Of a DNA stretch of 64,000 nucleotides, positions 17,799 to 27,900 are shown piece by piece. A program made the translations under genes and the position numbers. Below the pieces are notes generated by a model, which saw nothing but the letters and a program-made list of their open reading frames with translations, was not told the DNA's origin and did not search any database. Source of the stretch: Dyadobacter sp. (GTDB lineage: Bacteria > Bacteroidota > Bacteroidia > Cytophagales > Spirosomataceae); NCBI RefSeq assembly GCF_017744695.1, contig NZ_JAGIAS010000001.1, forward strand, positions 1,083,013 through 1,147,012, in the 5' to 3' direction. Within the stretch, counting starts at the first letter, position 1; every line of letters starts with the position of its first letter.

Positions 17799-18503
17799 TT
17801 AGCACCCCTGTCCGTAATAGGCGTCCTTGCCATGTTTTCTGAAGTAGTGCTTGTCGCACAGGCTTTGTTTGATCGCCGCTGCCGACGGGTTGATCTGCAA
17901 CGTGAGGTAAGCCATTTTCGCGATCTCTTCCAGCACAATTGAATTGTATATGGCCTTGGCCGGATCTTTTCCCCAGGTAAATGGGCCGTGGCAAGCGACC
18001 AGCACCATCTCCACTTCTTCATAACTTAGCTTTTCCTTGCCAAAAAGGTCGAGGATCTGGTTACCGGTTTCCAGCTCGTAGTCGCGCTGGATCATTTCAT
18101 CGGACATGACTTCCGTCACCGGAATAGAACACGTTAAGTGGTCGGCGTGCGTGGTTCCGAGGTTCGGGATGGGTCGGATCGCCTGCGCCCACGCTACCGC
18201 ATAGGTAGAATGAGTATGACACACTCCCCCGATCGACGGGAAGCTTTTATAAAGCAAAGTGTGCGTTTTAGTGTCTGATGACGGGCGCATATTCCCCTCC
18301 ACCAGCACATTATCCAGGTCCACGATCACAATGTCTTCTACTTTCAAACGGTGGTATGGCACGCCGCTGGGCTTGATCGCCACCACTCCCGCAGCGCGGT
18401 CGATACCGCTGACATTACCAAAGGTCACAATCGCCAGTTCCTCCCGCGGGATTTCCATATTGGCCTCGTAAACCTGCTCTTTGAGATATTGATATTTCGA
18501 CAT
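17799..18503 (-). CDS. araD: L-ribulose-5-phosphate 4-epimerase
   Basis: A 234-residue class II aldolase-fold enzyme that converts L-ribulose 5-phosphate to D-xylulose 5-phosphate, the last step of bacterial arabinose use. Zinc-binding histidines are visible in HTHSTYAVAW (residues 95-97) and the following GTTHADH segment. The N-terminal FGNVSG and KPSG motifs bind the substrate phosphate. Length is typical. It is the last gene of araB-araA-araD, starting 6 bp after the araA stop, in the order of the pathway. Confidence 0.95.
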   Translation of the reverse strand: MSKYQYLKEQVYEANMEIPREELAIVTFGNVSGIDRAAGVVAIKPSGVPYHRLKVEDIVIVDLDNVLVEGNMRPSSDTKTHTLLYKSFPSIGGVCHTHSTYAVAWAQAIRPIPNLGTTHADHLTCSIPVTEVMSDEMIQRDYELETGNQILDLFGKEKLSYEEVEMVLVACHGPFTWGKDPAKAIYNSIVLEEIAKMAYLTLQINPSAAAIKQSLCDKHYFRKHGKDAYYGQGC

Positions 18504-18509
18504 TTCGGA

Positions 18510-20000
18510 TTATCTGTAATAGGCTTCACTCCACCGCAACTCGTTTTTCAACTGCCGCAGCGTGGTATTTTTATCAATCACAACCAGCTCCACACCCACC
18601 ATTTCGGCGAATGTTTCGATATGCTCGGTTGTAAGATTTTGACTGAAAGCGGTGTGATGCGCTCCACCGGCATAAATCCAGGCCGCACAACCCGTCTGCA
18701 TATCCGGCTGCGGTTTCCAAAGCACGCGCGCGACCGGTAATTTCGGTAGTTGTTCCGTCGCTTCGACAGCCTCCACCTCGTTCACAAGCAGGCGGAAACG
18801 GTTACCCATATCGACGAGTGAGACATTCAAAGCAGGCCCCGCCGGCGCATTGAACACCAGCCGAACAGGATCCTCCTTGCCTCCTATTCCCAATGCATGC
18901 ACTTCCACCGACGGCTTTCCTTGGGCAATGCTCGGGCAGATTTCCAGCATGTGTGAGCCGAGTACCAGGTTATTGGATGGATTAAAATGATAAGTATAAT
19001 CCTCCATAAACGAGTTACCGCCCGGCAGGCCGCTGGCCATTACTTTCAATGCACGTACCATCGCGGACGTCTTCCAGTCGCCTTCACCCGCGTAACCGTA
19101 GCCTGCCGCCATCATACGCTGCGAGCCGATGCCCGGCAGCTGTTTCATGCCATGCAGGTCTTCGAAAGTATTGGTATAACCTTTGAAATTGCCGTCTCTG
19201 AGGAAGTATTTCAAACCCAGCTCAATCTTCGCAGCGTCTCGCAATGCCTGGTGGCGCTGCCCGCCATTTTCCAGGCCTGGTGCCAGTTGGTATACATCGG
19301 CATATTCGCCGGTCAATGCAGTAATTTCGGCATCCGACACCTGGTTGATCACCGCTACCAGGTCACCGACGGCATAGGTATTGACGGAAAACCCGAAAGT
19401 CATTTCCGCAGCCACTTTATCGCCATCCGTCACCGCCACTCCGCGCATATTATCCCCGAAACGAACGAATTTTGCCCCTTTCAGATCGTGTCGACCGGCC
19501 GCTACCCTCGCCCATTGTGCCAAACCTTCCACCACGTGCTCCTGCTGCCAATGCCCGACGATCACCTTGCGATTGAGCCGCATACGCGTCATCATAAACC
19601 CGAATTCCCGGTCGCCGTGGGCCGACTGGTTCAGGTTCATGAAATCCATATCAATCTCGGCCCAGGGGATATCCCGGTTATATTGGGTGTGCAAATGCAG
19701 TAATGGCTTTTGCAGGATCTGCAACCCGCGGATCCACATTTTGGCGGGAGAAAAAGTATGCATCCAGGCTACGATACCAATGCAATTCGCCGCGTTGTTG
19801 GCTTCCTGAATAATGTGGTAGATTTCTTCCGGCGATTTGACGACTGGCTTGAAAACCACCCGCACGGGTACTTGAGGGGCTTGGTCGAGGTAACGGGCAA
19901 TGATCTGTGAATGCTCATCGACCTGGCGGAGTGTTTCCTCGCCGTACAAATGCTGACTTCCGGTGATAAACCAGATTTCAAACTGTTTTAAATCAAGCAT
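18510..20000 (-). CDS. araA: L-arabinose isomerase
   Basis: This 496-residue protein is full length for the family, which interconverts L-arabinose and L-ribulose in the cytoplasm using Mn2+. The N-terminal [18 protein letters not shown] segment is diagnostic. Other family segments include [28 protein letters not shown], the central FMEDYTYHF metal site region and the late GGAHHTAFS. Its ATG overlaps the araB stop codon by 1 bp, and araD follows after 6 bp. Confidence 0.97.
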   Translation of the reverse strand: MLDLKQFEIWFITGSQHLYGEETLRQVDEHSQIIARYLDQAPQVPVRVVFKPVVKSPEEIYHIIQEANNAANCIGIVAWMHTFSPAKMWIRGLQILQKPLLHLHTQYNRDIPWAEIDMDFMNLNQSAHGDREFGFMMTRMRLNRKVIVGHWQQEHVVEGLAQWARVAAGRHDLKGAKFVRFGDNMRGVAVTDGDKVAAEMTFGFSVNTYAVGDLVAVINQVSDAEITALTGEYADVYQLAPGLENGGQRHQALRDAAKIELGLKYFLRDGNFKGYTNTFEDLHGMKQLPGIGSQRMMAAGYGYAGEGDWKTSAMVRALKVMASGLPGGNSFMEDYTYHFNPSNNLVLGSHMLEICPSIAQGKPSVEVHALGIGGKEDPVRLVFNAPAGPALNVSLVDMGNRFRLLVNEVEAVEATEQLPKLPVARVLWKPQPDMQTGCAAWIYAGGAHHTAFSQNLTTEHIETFAEMVGVELVVIDKNTTLRQLKNELRWSEAYYR

Positions 20001-21664
20001 CAGGTGAGTTGTAAATATCCTTTTTGTAAAAATTCATTTTCAATATAAGCTCCGGCTTGCAGGTACTTCTGATACAGCTGCTGATACACCGCCGACTGTG
20101 CCTCCCGCGGCTGGTAAACGGCATCGAAGCCCGAACTCATCGCCTCCTGCGCCTCCTGCAAATGGTCATGCACGCCGGCCGCCACCGACGCAAACATCGC
20201 CGCGCCCAATGCGCAGGCCTGTTCGGAAGTCGCTACTTTAATAGGCATATTGAGCACATCAGCCAGGGTTTGCATCACGAAGGCCGATTTTTTCGCCACT
20301 CCGCCAATCGCAATCACCTGATGAATAGGCACGCCTTCACTTCGGAAGCGTTCGACAATGGCTTTGGAGCCATATGCAGTAGCTTCCACAAGCGCTTTGA
20401 AAATACGTGCATTGTCGCTGGCCAGGTTCAGGCCCAACAGACCGCCTTTGAGCGTGTGTTTCGCATCGGGTGTGCGCCTACCGTTCAGCCAGTCGATGGC
20501 GATAATGTCCTTTTCCGTTACCGGAAGTTTGGCTGCTTGCTCTGCTAAATGCGGGATCAGTTTCTTCGAAAGCTGTGCAGCTTCTTCTTCACCCAGCAAT
20601 GCCTTCACCGGCTCGGTGATCAGTTTGGAAAACCATGCATAAATATCCCCGAAAGCCGATTGCCCCGCCTCCATACCCAGCATGCCAGGCACAATGGAGC
20701 CATCCACCTGTCCGCAAATGCCTTTAATGAGCAAATGCCCCACCTCATCATTCGGGGCCACGAGCATATCGCAGGTGGAAGTACCGATTACCTTGCACAA
20801 TGAATACGGCTCGATGAGCGCGCCTACCGCGCCCATATGCGCGTCGAATGCACCCACGCCTATAACCACATCCGCGGGAATGTCCAGTTTCGTGGCCCAA
20901 GCTTTTGAGATGGTACCCATAGGCTGGTCGGAAGTAGCGGTATCGGCGAAAAGCCGGTCGCGGAGGCCATCCAGCAACGGGTCGAGCTCACGGAAGAATG
21001 CATTGGAGGGAAGGCCGTCGAAATCCTGGTGCCAGAGTGCCTTGTGGCCGGCAGCGCAACGGGAGCGTTTCAAAAGGAGCGGGTCGGTAATGCCGGTCAG
21101 TTCGGCCGAAATCCAGTCGCAATGCTCCACCCACGAGAATGCGCTTTCGCGTACAGCCTCGTCTACGCGCAACGTGCGCAGGATTTTAGCCCAAAACCAT
21201 TCGGAAGAATAAATCCCTCCTACATATTTGGTAAAATCAATATCATAACTATGCGCCAGCCGGTTGATCTCCTCGGCTTCCGCATTGGCTGTGTGATCTT
21301 TCCAGAGAATAAACATGCCATTGGGGTTCTCGGCAAACTCGGGTAGCAACGCCAATGGCGTGCCGGCCCTGTCTACCGCCACCGGTGTGGAGCCAGTCGT
21401 GTCCACTGAGATTCCCCGCACATTTTGCCTTACGGCAGCCGGAGCCTGGTCCAGCGCACTGCGAACAGCATTTTCCAGACTTTCGAGATAATCGAGCGGA
21501 TGCTGCCGGAACTGCGAAACGCCCGCATCGCAATACTTGCCTTGCTTCCACCGGGGATACTCCTGCACGGCGGTTCCCACCTGCTCACCCGTGTCCGCAT
21601 TCACCACCAATGCCCTCACAGAGTCGGTACCGAAATCGATACCAATGACGTAATTCTCTTTCAT
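20000..21664 (-). CDS. araB: ribulokinase
   Basis: A 554-residue FGGY-family carbohydrate kinase that phosphorylates L-ribulose at C5. The N-terminal [15 protein letters not shown] phosphate loop, the [10 protein letters not shown] segment, [14 protein letters not shown] and the C-terminal [14 protein letters not shown] adenosine motif are present. It is the first gene of the ara operon. The upstream gap contains a possible regulator site and then a repeat cassette. No arabinose transporter or mutarotase is encoded next to it. Confidence 0.96.
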   Translation of the reverse strand: MKENYVIGIDFGTDSVRALVVNADTGEQVGTAVQEYPRWKQGKYCDAGVSQFRQHPLDYLESLENAVRSALDQAPAAVRQNVRGISVDTTGSTPVAVDRAGTPLALLPEFAENPNGMFILWKDHTANAEAEEINRLAHSYDIDFTKYVGGIYSSEWFWAKILRTLRVDEAVRESAFSWVEHCDWISAELTGITDPLLLKRSRCAAGHKALWHQDFDGLPSNAFFRELDPLLDGLRDRLFADTATSDQPMGTISKAWATKLDIPADVVIGVGAFDAHMGAVGALIEPYSLCKVIGTSTCDMLVAPNDEVGHLLIKGICGQVDGSIVPGMLGMEAGQSAFGDIYAWFSKLITEPVKALLGEEEAAQLSKKLIPHLAEQAAKLPVTEKDIIAIDWLNGRRTPDAKHTLKGGLLGLNLASDNARIFKALVEATAYGSKAIVERFRSEGVPIHQVIAIGGVAKKSAFVMQTLADVLNMPIKVATSEQACALGAAMFASVAAGVHDHLQEAQEAMSSGFDAVYQPREAQSAVYQQLYQKYLQAGAYIENEFLQKGYLQLT

Positions 21665-21709
21665 AAATGTCGGTTTAGGATGTTCTCAGACCAATTTGAC
21701 GCATTTATT

Positions 21710-21733
21710 TTAACTTATCACCTAACAAATATA
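21710..21733 (-). promoter_or_regulatory. candidate araB promoter element and regulator site
   Basis: On the minus strand TATATTTG (21733-21726) matches the Bacteroidota TAnnTTTG element, 62 bp before the araB ATG; no good upstream partner element is seen. Overlapping it are two TTAAC/CTAAC half-sites 12 bp apart (21710 and 21722, plus strand). Similar GTTAA half-sites 11 bp apart lie upstream of araR (22986 and 22997). A shared AraR operator is possible but unproven. Confidence 0.3.
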
Positions 21734-21794
21734 AATAAATTTGTTTTTAGTGTAATGTTGACACAATTTAAATTTTAGGCGAGCGAAGCGAGCT

Positions 21795-22180
21795 GGCGCG
21801 AAGGTCTGCCTTCGTGTCTACTATTCGCAGGCCTCGGGCCGGTCAATACCGCAAGAAAGAAGTTGCCGTACCAACCGGCCAGAGGCCTGCAAATGATGTG
21901 CATCAATCAAGAGATTTGCACCAGCGGATTCAGTATAAATGCCGCCAGGCATGTAATATTGGTAGCAACATATTGTCGCCACCTCGCCGTCAAATGCTTG
22001 CATCAACTTCCTACCAATATTACATCGCTACGCGATTTGAGAGGTCAGGCGCGAAGAACCACCTTCGTGCCTACCATTCGCAGGCCTCCGGCCGGTCAAT
22101 ACCGCAAGAAAGAAGTTGCCATACCGACCGGCCAGAGGCCTGCTAATATTATGTACAAATCAAGAGAATTTGCACCAGCG
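21795..22180. repeat. repeat cassette: two ~132-bp direct repeats flanking an inverted-repeat core
   Basis: Copy A (21795-21926) and copy B (22048-22180) run in the same direction and are mostly identical. Each begins with a small CGAAG/CTTCG hairpin and contains a larger one with 18-bp arms (copy B: GCAGGCCTCCGGCCGGTC at 22080-22097 against 22126-22143, one mismatch). Between the copies TGTAATATTGGTAG (21952-21965) and CTACCAATATTACA (22011-22024) are perfect inverted repeats. No coding frame fits the repeats. It fills the 529-bp gap between araR and araB and resembles a non-autonomous palindromic repeat element. Confidence 0.8.
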
Positions 22181-22193
22181 CGCAAGCGCGCGC

Positions 22194-22898
22194 TTAATTG
22201 CTCTTCATCGAATCCGGCATAAAATTCCAGAATGAGTGGAATTTCGTCTTGTACCGCTCGGCGTCCAGCTTGTAAAGGGTAGCTTTTTTCGTAGCACTAT
22301 TATTGTTCTTCTGGCCGGTGTCGATAAGCAGGCCGGTAGAGAGCAGCTTGCGGCTGAAATTCCGGCGATCGATGGGAATATTATAGATGGCCTCGTAAAG
22401 CTTCTGCAATTGCGGGATCGTGAAACGCTCGGGCAACAGTTCAAAGCCGATCGGGTGCAGGGCCGCATTGTATTTAAGGTGCTCAATAGCCCTCGTTACC
22501 ATTTTTTCGTGGTCGAATATCAGTTTCGGACGGGCATCCAGGGTGATCCAGGAGGCATTGTGGCTTTTTACCGCCTCCGAATCATGGTCGTCAATCTTGA
22601 TCAAGGCAAAAAATACAACGGAAACCGTACGCTCACCCGGGTCGCGGTCGGCTTTCCCGAAAGTTTCAAGCTGCTCTACGTAAATGTTCTTGAGACCGGT
22701 AAGATTGTATAGAATGCGCACCGCCCCGTCGGCCAGGTCTTCGTCCGCATTCAAAAAACCACCCATCAGCGACCATTTGCCTTTTTCAGGCTCAAAGTTT
22801 CTTTTGATCAGGAGCAGCTTGATATCCTTTCCGTCAAATCCAAAAATAATACAGTCGATGGCCACAAGAATGCGGGAGGCCTGGGGATAGTTATTCAT
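22194..22898 (-). CDS. araR: Nudix-family transcriptional regulator of arabinose use (AraR type)
   Basis: This 234-residue protein has an N-terminal Nudix-fold domain (about 10-150) and a C-terminal winged helix (about 155-225, with FTIPQLQKLYEAIY and RRNFSRKLLSTGLL). It matches the NrtR-like group that includes the Bacteroides arabinose regulator AraR (BT0354). The Nudix box keeps GGFLN-E but the catalytic REUxEExG part reads RILYNLTG. Catalytic glutamates are therefore lost and the domain should bind rather than hydrolyse its ligand, presumably arabinose. It is upstream of araB on the same strand, separated by the repeat cassette. Confidence 0.85.
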   Translation of the reverse strand: MNNYPQASRILVAIDCIIFGFDGKDIKLLLIKRNFEPEKGKWSLMGGFLNADEDLADGAVRILYNLTGLKNIYVEQLETFGKADRDPGERTVSVVFFALIKIDDHDSEAVKSHNASWITLDARPKLIFDHEKMVTRAIEHLKYNAALHPIGFELLPERFTIPQLQKLYEAIYNIPIDRRNFSRKLLSTGLLIDTGQKNNNSATKKATLYKLDAERYKTKFHSFWNFMPDSMKSN

Positions 22899-23119
22899 CT
22901 AATGCGGCGTCGTAGAAGTATTGTCATTCAAGGCACTAACTCAACTACTAGTTACAAAATAATTTCACGGGGCAACCCGGAAAATGTTAAGTTTATGTTA
23001 AGAAAGTAAAAAAAAGTACGAGAATACTTAATCTGTTTAAAGAGTTAAGTCACAAATTTAAGTACGAATTTTGTACCGCTTCTCAGCGAAAATAATCAGA
23101 TTATTAAAAGGCTATCTTC

Positions 23120-23707
23120 ATGATGAACAACTTTTACGCAACCTGTTCCGATGAAAATATCCTTGCGCTGATCAGTGAGCAGGACGATGAGCTGGCCTTC
23201 GCGGAATTGTACGACCGCTACTTCAAAACTTTGTTCAACTACGCTTACTCAAAGGTCAACGACCGGTTCACCGCGCAGGAAATCGTCCAGGAGCTTTTTG
23301 TGAGCTTATGGCAGCAACGCCGGCAAAACCAGGTGCAATGCGGCCGGTCATTCCTGTTTACCATTGCCAAACGCCTGATCATATCTTTTTACCGGAAGGA
23401 ATATACCCGCCAGCACCATTACGGCCAATGGGAAATCCACCGAAGCGACGTATCCGAGTTCGCCGACCAGCCTACCCTTGCCTCCGACCTGCAAAACCGC
23501 TACGAGGAAGGCCTGCATTTACTTTCCCCCAAATGCCACGAAGTTTTCACGCTCAGCCGCCAGGGTTTTTCCAACAAGCAGATCGGCGAACAGCTTAACA
23601 TTTCTGAAAAAACCGTTGAGCAGCACATTACCAAGGCATTGCGCATTCTGAAAGAACATTTGAAGGAGCATATGATCTGTGCGCTGATCCTTTTTTCTTC
23701 TTTTTAA
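23120..23707 (+). CDS. ECF RNA polymerase sigma factor (first SusC/D unit)
   Basis: A 195-residue extracytoplasmic-function sigma factor. Region 2 covers about residues 22-90 (AFAELYDRYFKTLFNYA, then QEIVQELFVSLW). Region 4 covers about 130-185 (LSPKCHEVFTLSRQGFSNKQIGEQLNISEKTVEQH). It is followed after about 70 bp by a FecR-like anti-sigma gene and then a susC/susD pair with an STN-domain receptor. In this arrangement ligand binding at the receptor frees the sigma factor to transcribe the uptake genes. It is divergent from araR. Confidence 0.93.
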   Translation: MMNNFYATCSDENILALISEQDDELAFAELYDRYFKTLFNYAYSKVNDRFTAQEIVQELFVSLWQQRRQNQVQCGRSFLFTIAKRLIISFYRKEYTRQHHYGQWEIHRSDVSEFADQPTLASDLQNRYEEGLHLLSPKCHEVFTLSRQGFSNKQIGEQLNISEKTVEQHITKALRILKEHLKEHMICALILFSSF

Positions 23708-23778
23708 AAAAATTTCCAAAACTACTAAGGGTTGCCCTTTTGGCGCGCGACTTCCGGGATGACAACATCCCTGATCTC

Positions 23779-24813
23779 ATGAAGCCAAACGGTATTCCGC
23801 CCGCATTACTCGAAAAATACCTGTCCGGTGCGTGCTCCGATGCAGAAAAAGAAATCGTAGAAGCCTGGTATGCGTCGCTGCAAGGCGAGCCGCGCTATCT
23901 CGACCATTTGCCCGACGCGGAACAGGACGAAATACGGCACGAGACTTTCGGAAATATCCGGCGGGAACTGAATATCGGAGAAGACGAGCCTGCACAAACC
24001 TCTCTGTGGCGCGCGGTTCCATGGCGCCTCGTGACAGGCATCGCGGCCTCCATTGCGATTGTACTGGGTGTTTACCTGGCCGTCAACCTGCGCACCGTCC
24101 AGCTCCCCGAGGTTACGGTAAAAGGCGTAAGAGATACAACCGTGCTCCCCGTGACGACATTCGAGAATAAGGGTAACCAAATCGTCCGGCACGAACTCCC
24201 CGATGGCAGCGTCGTGACGATGCACCCCAAATCCGTCATCGAATACCGGACAGGATTTGCCAACGACAAACGCTTCGTCATATTCTCGGGAGAAGGCTTT
24301 TTTGACGTAAAAAAAGACAAAACCCACCCATTCAATATTAAAAGCGGCGATATGGTCATTCGCGTACTCGGAACGAGCTTCAACGTGAAGGCGGTCAAAA
24401 ACCAGAAAAAATTCCAGGTGGATGTCGTGACGGGCAGTGTGCAGGTAACCGCGCAAGGCGAATCATTCGACAAGCAGGAAGTGATCCTCAAACCACAACA
24501 GCAGGCATTGTTCGAACTGGACTCCAAACGGCTTATTTCAAAAACCCTGCCCGTACAGGCGAAAAAGGAAATCTACGAGCCACTGACCATTGTATTCGAG
24601 GAAACCCCATTGAACAAGGTAATCGAACAGCTTGAAAAGCGCTTCAATGTATCGATCGCACTCGCGAACCCGGGACTGGCCCGGTGCGGCCTGACAGCCA
24701 ATTTCGAGTCGCAGACTTTCTCCAACATTCTTGAAATCCTGTGCACTTCGCTCGAAGTAACGTACACCATTTCAGATAATAACATCACTATAAACGGCGA
24801 ACCATGCGACTAA
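23779..24813 (+). CDS. FecR-family anti-sigma factor (first unit)
   Basis: This is a 344-residue inner-membrane regulator. It has a cytoplasmic N-terminus that would bind the sigma factor (ALLEKYLSGACSDAEKEIVEAWY), one transmembrane helix near residue 85 (LVTGIAASIAIVLGVYLAV), a periplasmic FecR domain (ELPDGSVVTMHPKS through GTSFNVKA) and a C-terminal DUF4974 STN-like domain (LTIVFEETPLNKVIEQLEKRF). It carries the signal from the receptor's N-terminal domain to the sigma factor. A TTG start 39 bp upstream is possible; the ATG at 23779 is more ordinary. Confidence 0.93.
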   Translation: MKPNGIPPALLEKYLSGACSDAEKEIVEAWYASLQGEPRYLDHLPDAEQDEIRHETFGNIRRELNIGEDEPAQTSLWRAVPWRLVTGIAASIAIVLGVYLAVNLRTVQLPEVTVKGVRDTTVLPVTTFENKGNQIVRHELPDGSVVTMHPKSVIEYRTGFANDKRFVIFSGEGFFDVKKDKTHPFNIKSGDMVIRVLGTSFNVKAVKNQKKFQVDVVTGSVQVTAQGESFDKQEVILKPQQQALFELDSKRLISKTLPVQAKKEIYEPLTIVFEETPLNKVIEQLEKRFNVSIALANPGLARCGLTANFESQTFSNILEILCTSLEVTYTISDNNITINGEPCD

Positions 24814-24840
24814 TCCTTAATACCACCCATTTACCTATGA

Positions 24841-24940
24841 ACCCATCCGTACCACCGTAAAAAGGGCCGGAAGTGTACCACCACTACCCGGCCCGAAATG
24901 CCATCCTTTTTCTTCGTACCACCGTTTCAAAAGGATGTTT
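24841..24940 (+). promoter_or_regulatory. two hairpins with GTACCACC in their loops, fecR-susC gap
   Basis: GTACCACC occurs at 24849, 24875 and 24916. The second copy lies in the loop of a GGGCCGG/CCGGCCC stem (24864-24870 with 24888-24894). The third lies in the loop of a CATCCTTTT/AAAAGGATG stem (24902-24910 with 24929-24937). Neither stem has a clear T-run, so partial termination, mRNA stability or protein binding in the susC leader are all possible. Confidence 0.6.
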
Positions 24941-24976
24941 TATCCAATAGTGCCTAACCATCAGACAATCAAAATT

Positions 24977-27900
24977 ATGCAAAAAACAGTACGTAACAAG
25001 CCGGTAGACTGGCGAAAAATTATGCGCATTGGACTGCTTCAATGGATTCTTGCCGTCTCGCTCGCAGCCGGCAGCTATGCGAAGGAAACTGCGGCCCAGT
25101 CTGTGCTGAGCAAGGACATGACGCTCACACTCCGCAATGTTTCGCTAAAACAGGCCCTGAATGAGATCCAGGCCCGTGCCAACACCCGCTTTGTATACAG
25201 CAGCCGGGTTTCAGTGAAGGAAAACGTAACCATCGAGGTCAAAAACCAGAAGCTTTCCAGGATCCTGGACCAGTTGCTGGCACCTCGCGGGATCAATTAC
25301 AAGGTGATCAACAACCAGATCGTGCTTGCGAAGACGCGCGTGAGCCGGGAGGAATCGGTGATCCCCGAATTGGAAGAAAAACTGCATCAATATGTACTGC
25401 CTACCGAAATCCAGGTGCGCGGGACGGTCAGCTCCTCCGACGGGCAGGGTACGCTACCGGGCGTAAGCATCGTTGTGAAGGGAACCTCACAAGGTACCAC
25501 CACCGACGGAAATGGAAAGTTTGAAATCACCGTGCCGAATGTGGAATCAGCATTGGTTTTCAGCTTCGTGGGCTATGTTTCCCAGGAAATCGTGGTGGGT
25601 AACCGCACCGAAATCAACCTGACTTTACAGGCTGACAACAAGGCATTGTCGGAGCTTGTGGTGGTGGGTTACGGTACGCAGAAACGCGTAAACCTGACTG
25701 GCGCGGTGTCGCAGGTACAATCCAAAGACCTCGAAAACCGGCCTTTGAACAACATGTCGCAGATCCTGCAAGGGATGGTACCCAACCTGAACATCACTTT
25801 CAGCACGGGTCAGCCGGGTAAAGGCGGTTCGCTCAACGTCCGCGGGGAAACTTCCGTGAACGGCGGCTCCCCGCTTGTGCTTATCGACGGTATCCCGGGT
25901 GATATCAACCGCATTAACCCCGGCGACGTGGAGTCGGTATCCGTATTGAAAGACGCTGCGGCCTCGGCCATTTACGGCGCGCGCGGTGCTTTCGGGGTGA
26001 TTTTGGTTACAACCAAAACTGCCAAAAACGGCAAGACCACCGTTTCATACAGCAACAACTTCGGCTGGTCGAAACCGACGATCAATACCGATTTCATGAC
26101 CAACGGTTATGATTATGTAAAAATCAATGACGAAGCTTTCATTCGCGCAACCGGTAACAGCTATACCCGCTATTCGGAAGAAGATTATAAAGAAATCGAA
26201 GCCCGCCGTTACGACAAGACCGAAAATTCGGCACGTCCATGGGTAGTGGTGAAAAATGTAAACGGAAAGGACATTTATAATTACTATGGTAACTACGACT
26301 GGTGGAATACGATTTTCAACATGAGCCAGCCGTCGCGCCAGCATAACCTGAACCTCTCGGGCGGCACCGACAAAATCGACTACTTCCTGTCAGGCTCCGT
26401 ATTTGAAAAGGACGGTATCATGCGCATCAACACGGATAAGTTTACCTCCTACACATTGCGCAGCAAAATCAACGCGCAGCTCACCCCCTGGCTGAAAGTG
26501 AGCAACAACACCCAGTATTTTGATTCCAAATACAAATACCCGGGTCTGGAAGGCGGTGCCAATGCCAACTTCGTGGCAATCACCGTGCACGCGTTGCCTA
26601 TTTACGCCCCGCGTAACCCGGACGGCACGCCTACCTATAACACGTTGAAAAACAACTACTCCATTGGCGATGGTTTGTTTGCCAACCTTTTGAAAGGCGT
26701 AGCGGGTGGGGAGCAGAAAGTACACGAGCTGACGACTATCAACACAATTCAGATGGACCTGGCCAAAAACTGGAACGTCACTGCGAACCATTCCTACTCG
26801 TTCTACATCGCCGACGACTGGTACCGTTCGGCGGTAGCAACGTACTCGATCCAGCCGGGTATTCTGACAACGGTTCCGAACTACAATACCGACCAGTTCA
26901 AGAAAACCCTGTGGTTCGATCCGCAGAATGTGGTGAACGTATTCTCTTCCTACAACCACACTTTCGGCAAGCATTTTTTCAGTGCGACGGCAGGTATCAA
27001 CTACGAATCGCGAAAACACCAGGTTTTGGCCGGCTCCCGGAAGAACCTGCTTTCGGAAAGCCTTAACGATCTGAATCTGGGAACGGGCGAGCAACTTTCG
27101 GGTGGCGGCGCTTACCAGTATGAATTGTTCGGCGCATTCTTCCGGGCAAACTACGACTACCAGGGCAAATATCTGCTTGAAGTGAATGGCCGCTATGATG
27201 GTACCTCGCGTTTCGGCGAAGGCAAGCGTTATGGTTTTTTCCCTTCGGTGTCGGCAGGCTGGCGTTTGAGTGAGGAGAACTTCTTTGAACCGGCACGGAA
27301 TGTGGTGAACAACCTTAAAATCCGTGCTTCATATGGTACATTGGGTAACCAGCTGCCTCCGAACTTCAACAACAACCCGAGCTCGGCCAGCTTCTATCCT
27401 TACGTTCCGATGATGCCTACGGCGCAGTCGACCTGGATCACCAACGGCCAGAAGCTGCAATATGTGAGCAGCCCCTCGCCTATTTCGGCAGGGTTGACCT
27501 GGGAATCGGCCACGACTTCGAACATCGGTCTCGACGCTACATTGCTGAAAAACCGTCTGAATCTTTCATTCGACGGCTACATCCGTAAAACCACCGACAT
27601 GCTGATTCCGGGGCAGGTCCTTCCCTCGGTATATGGGGCAACGGTCCCTACCCAGAATGCGGGAGACCTGCAAACCAAAGGTTTTGAACTTTCGATCGCC
27701 TGGACAGATATGTTTAAAGTGGCAGGTAAGCCGCTTAGTTACAACGTGTCCTTCATTGTTTCAGATTCCAAATCCAAAATCACCAAATACGACAACCCGA
27801 ACAAAGTACTTTCGAGCCCGTACGTAGGCCAGACGATCGGCGAAATGTGGGGCTATTCGATCGACGGGATGTTTAAGAGCGATGAAGAAGCGCAGGCCTA

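Noticed and set aside
21814..22222. Short frames inside the araR-araB repeat cassette
   Set aside because: They arise from the repeats, carry the same peptides twice and overlap the end of araR; no start or family support.
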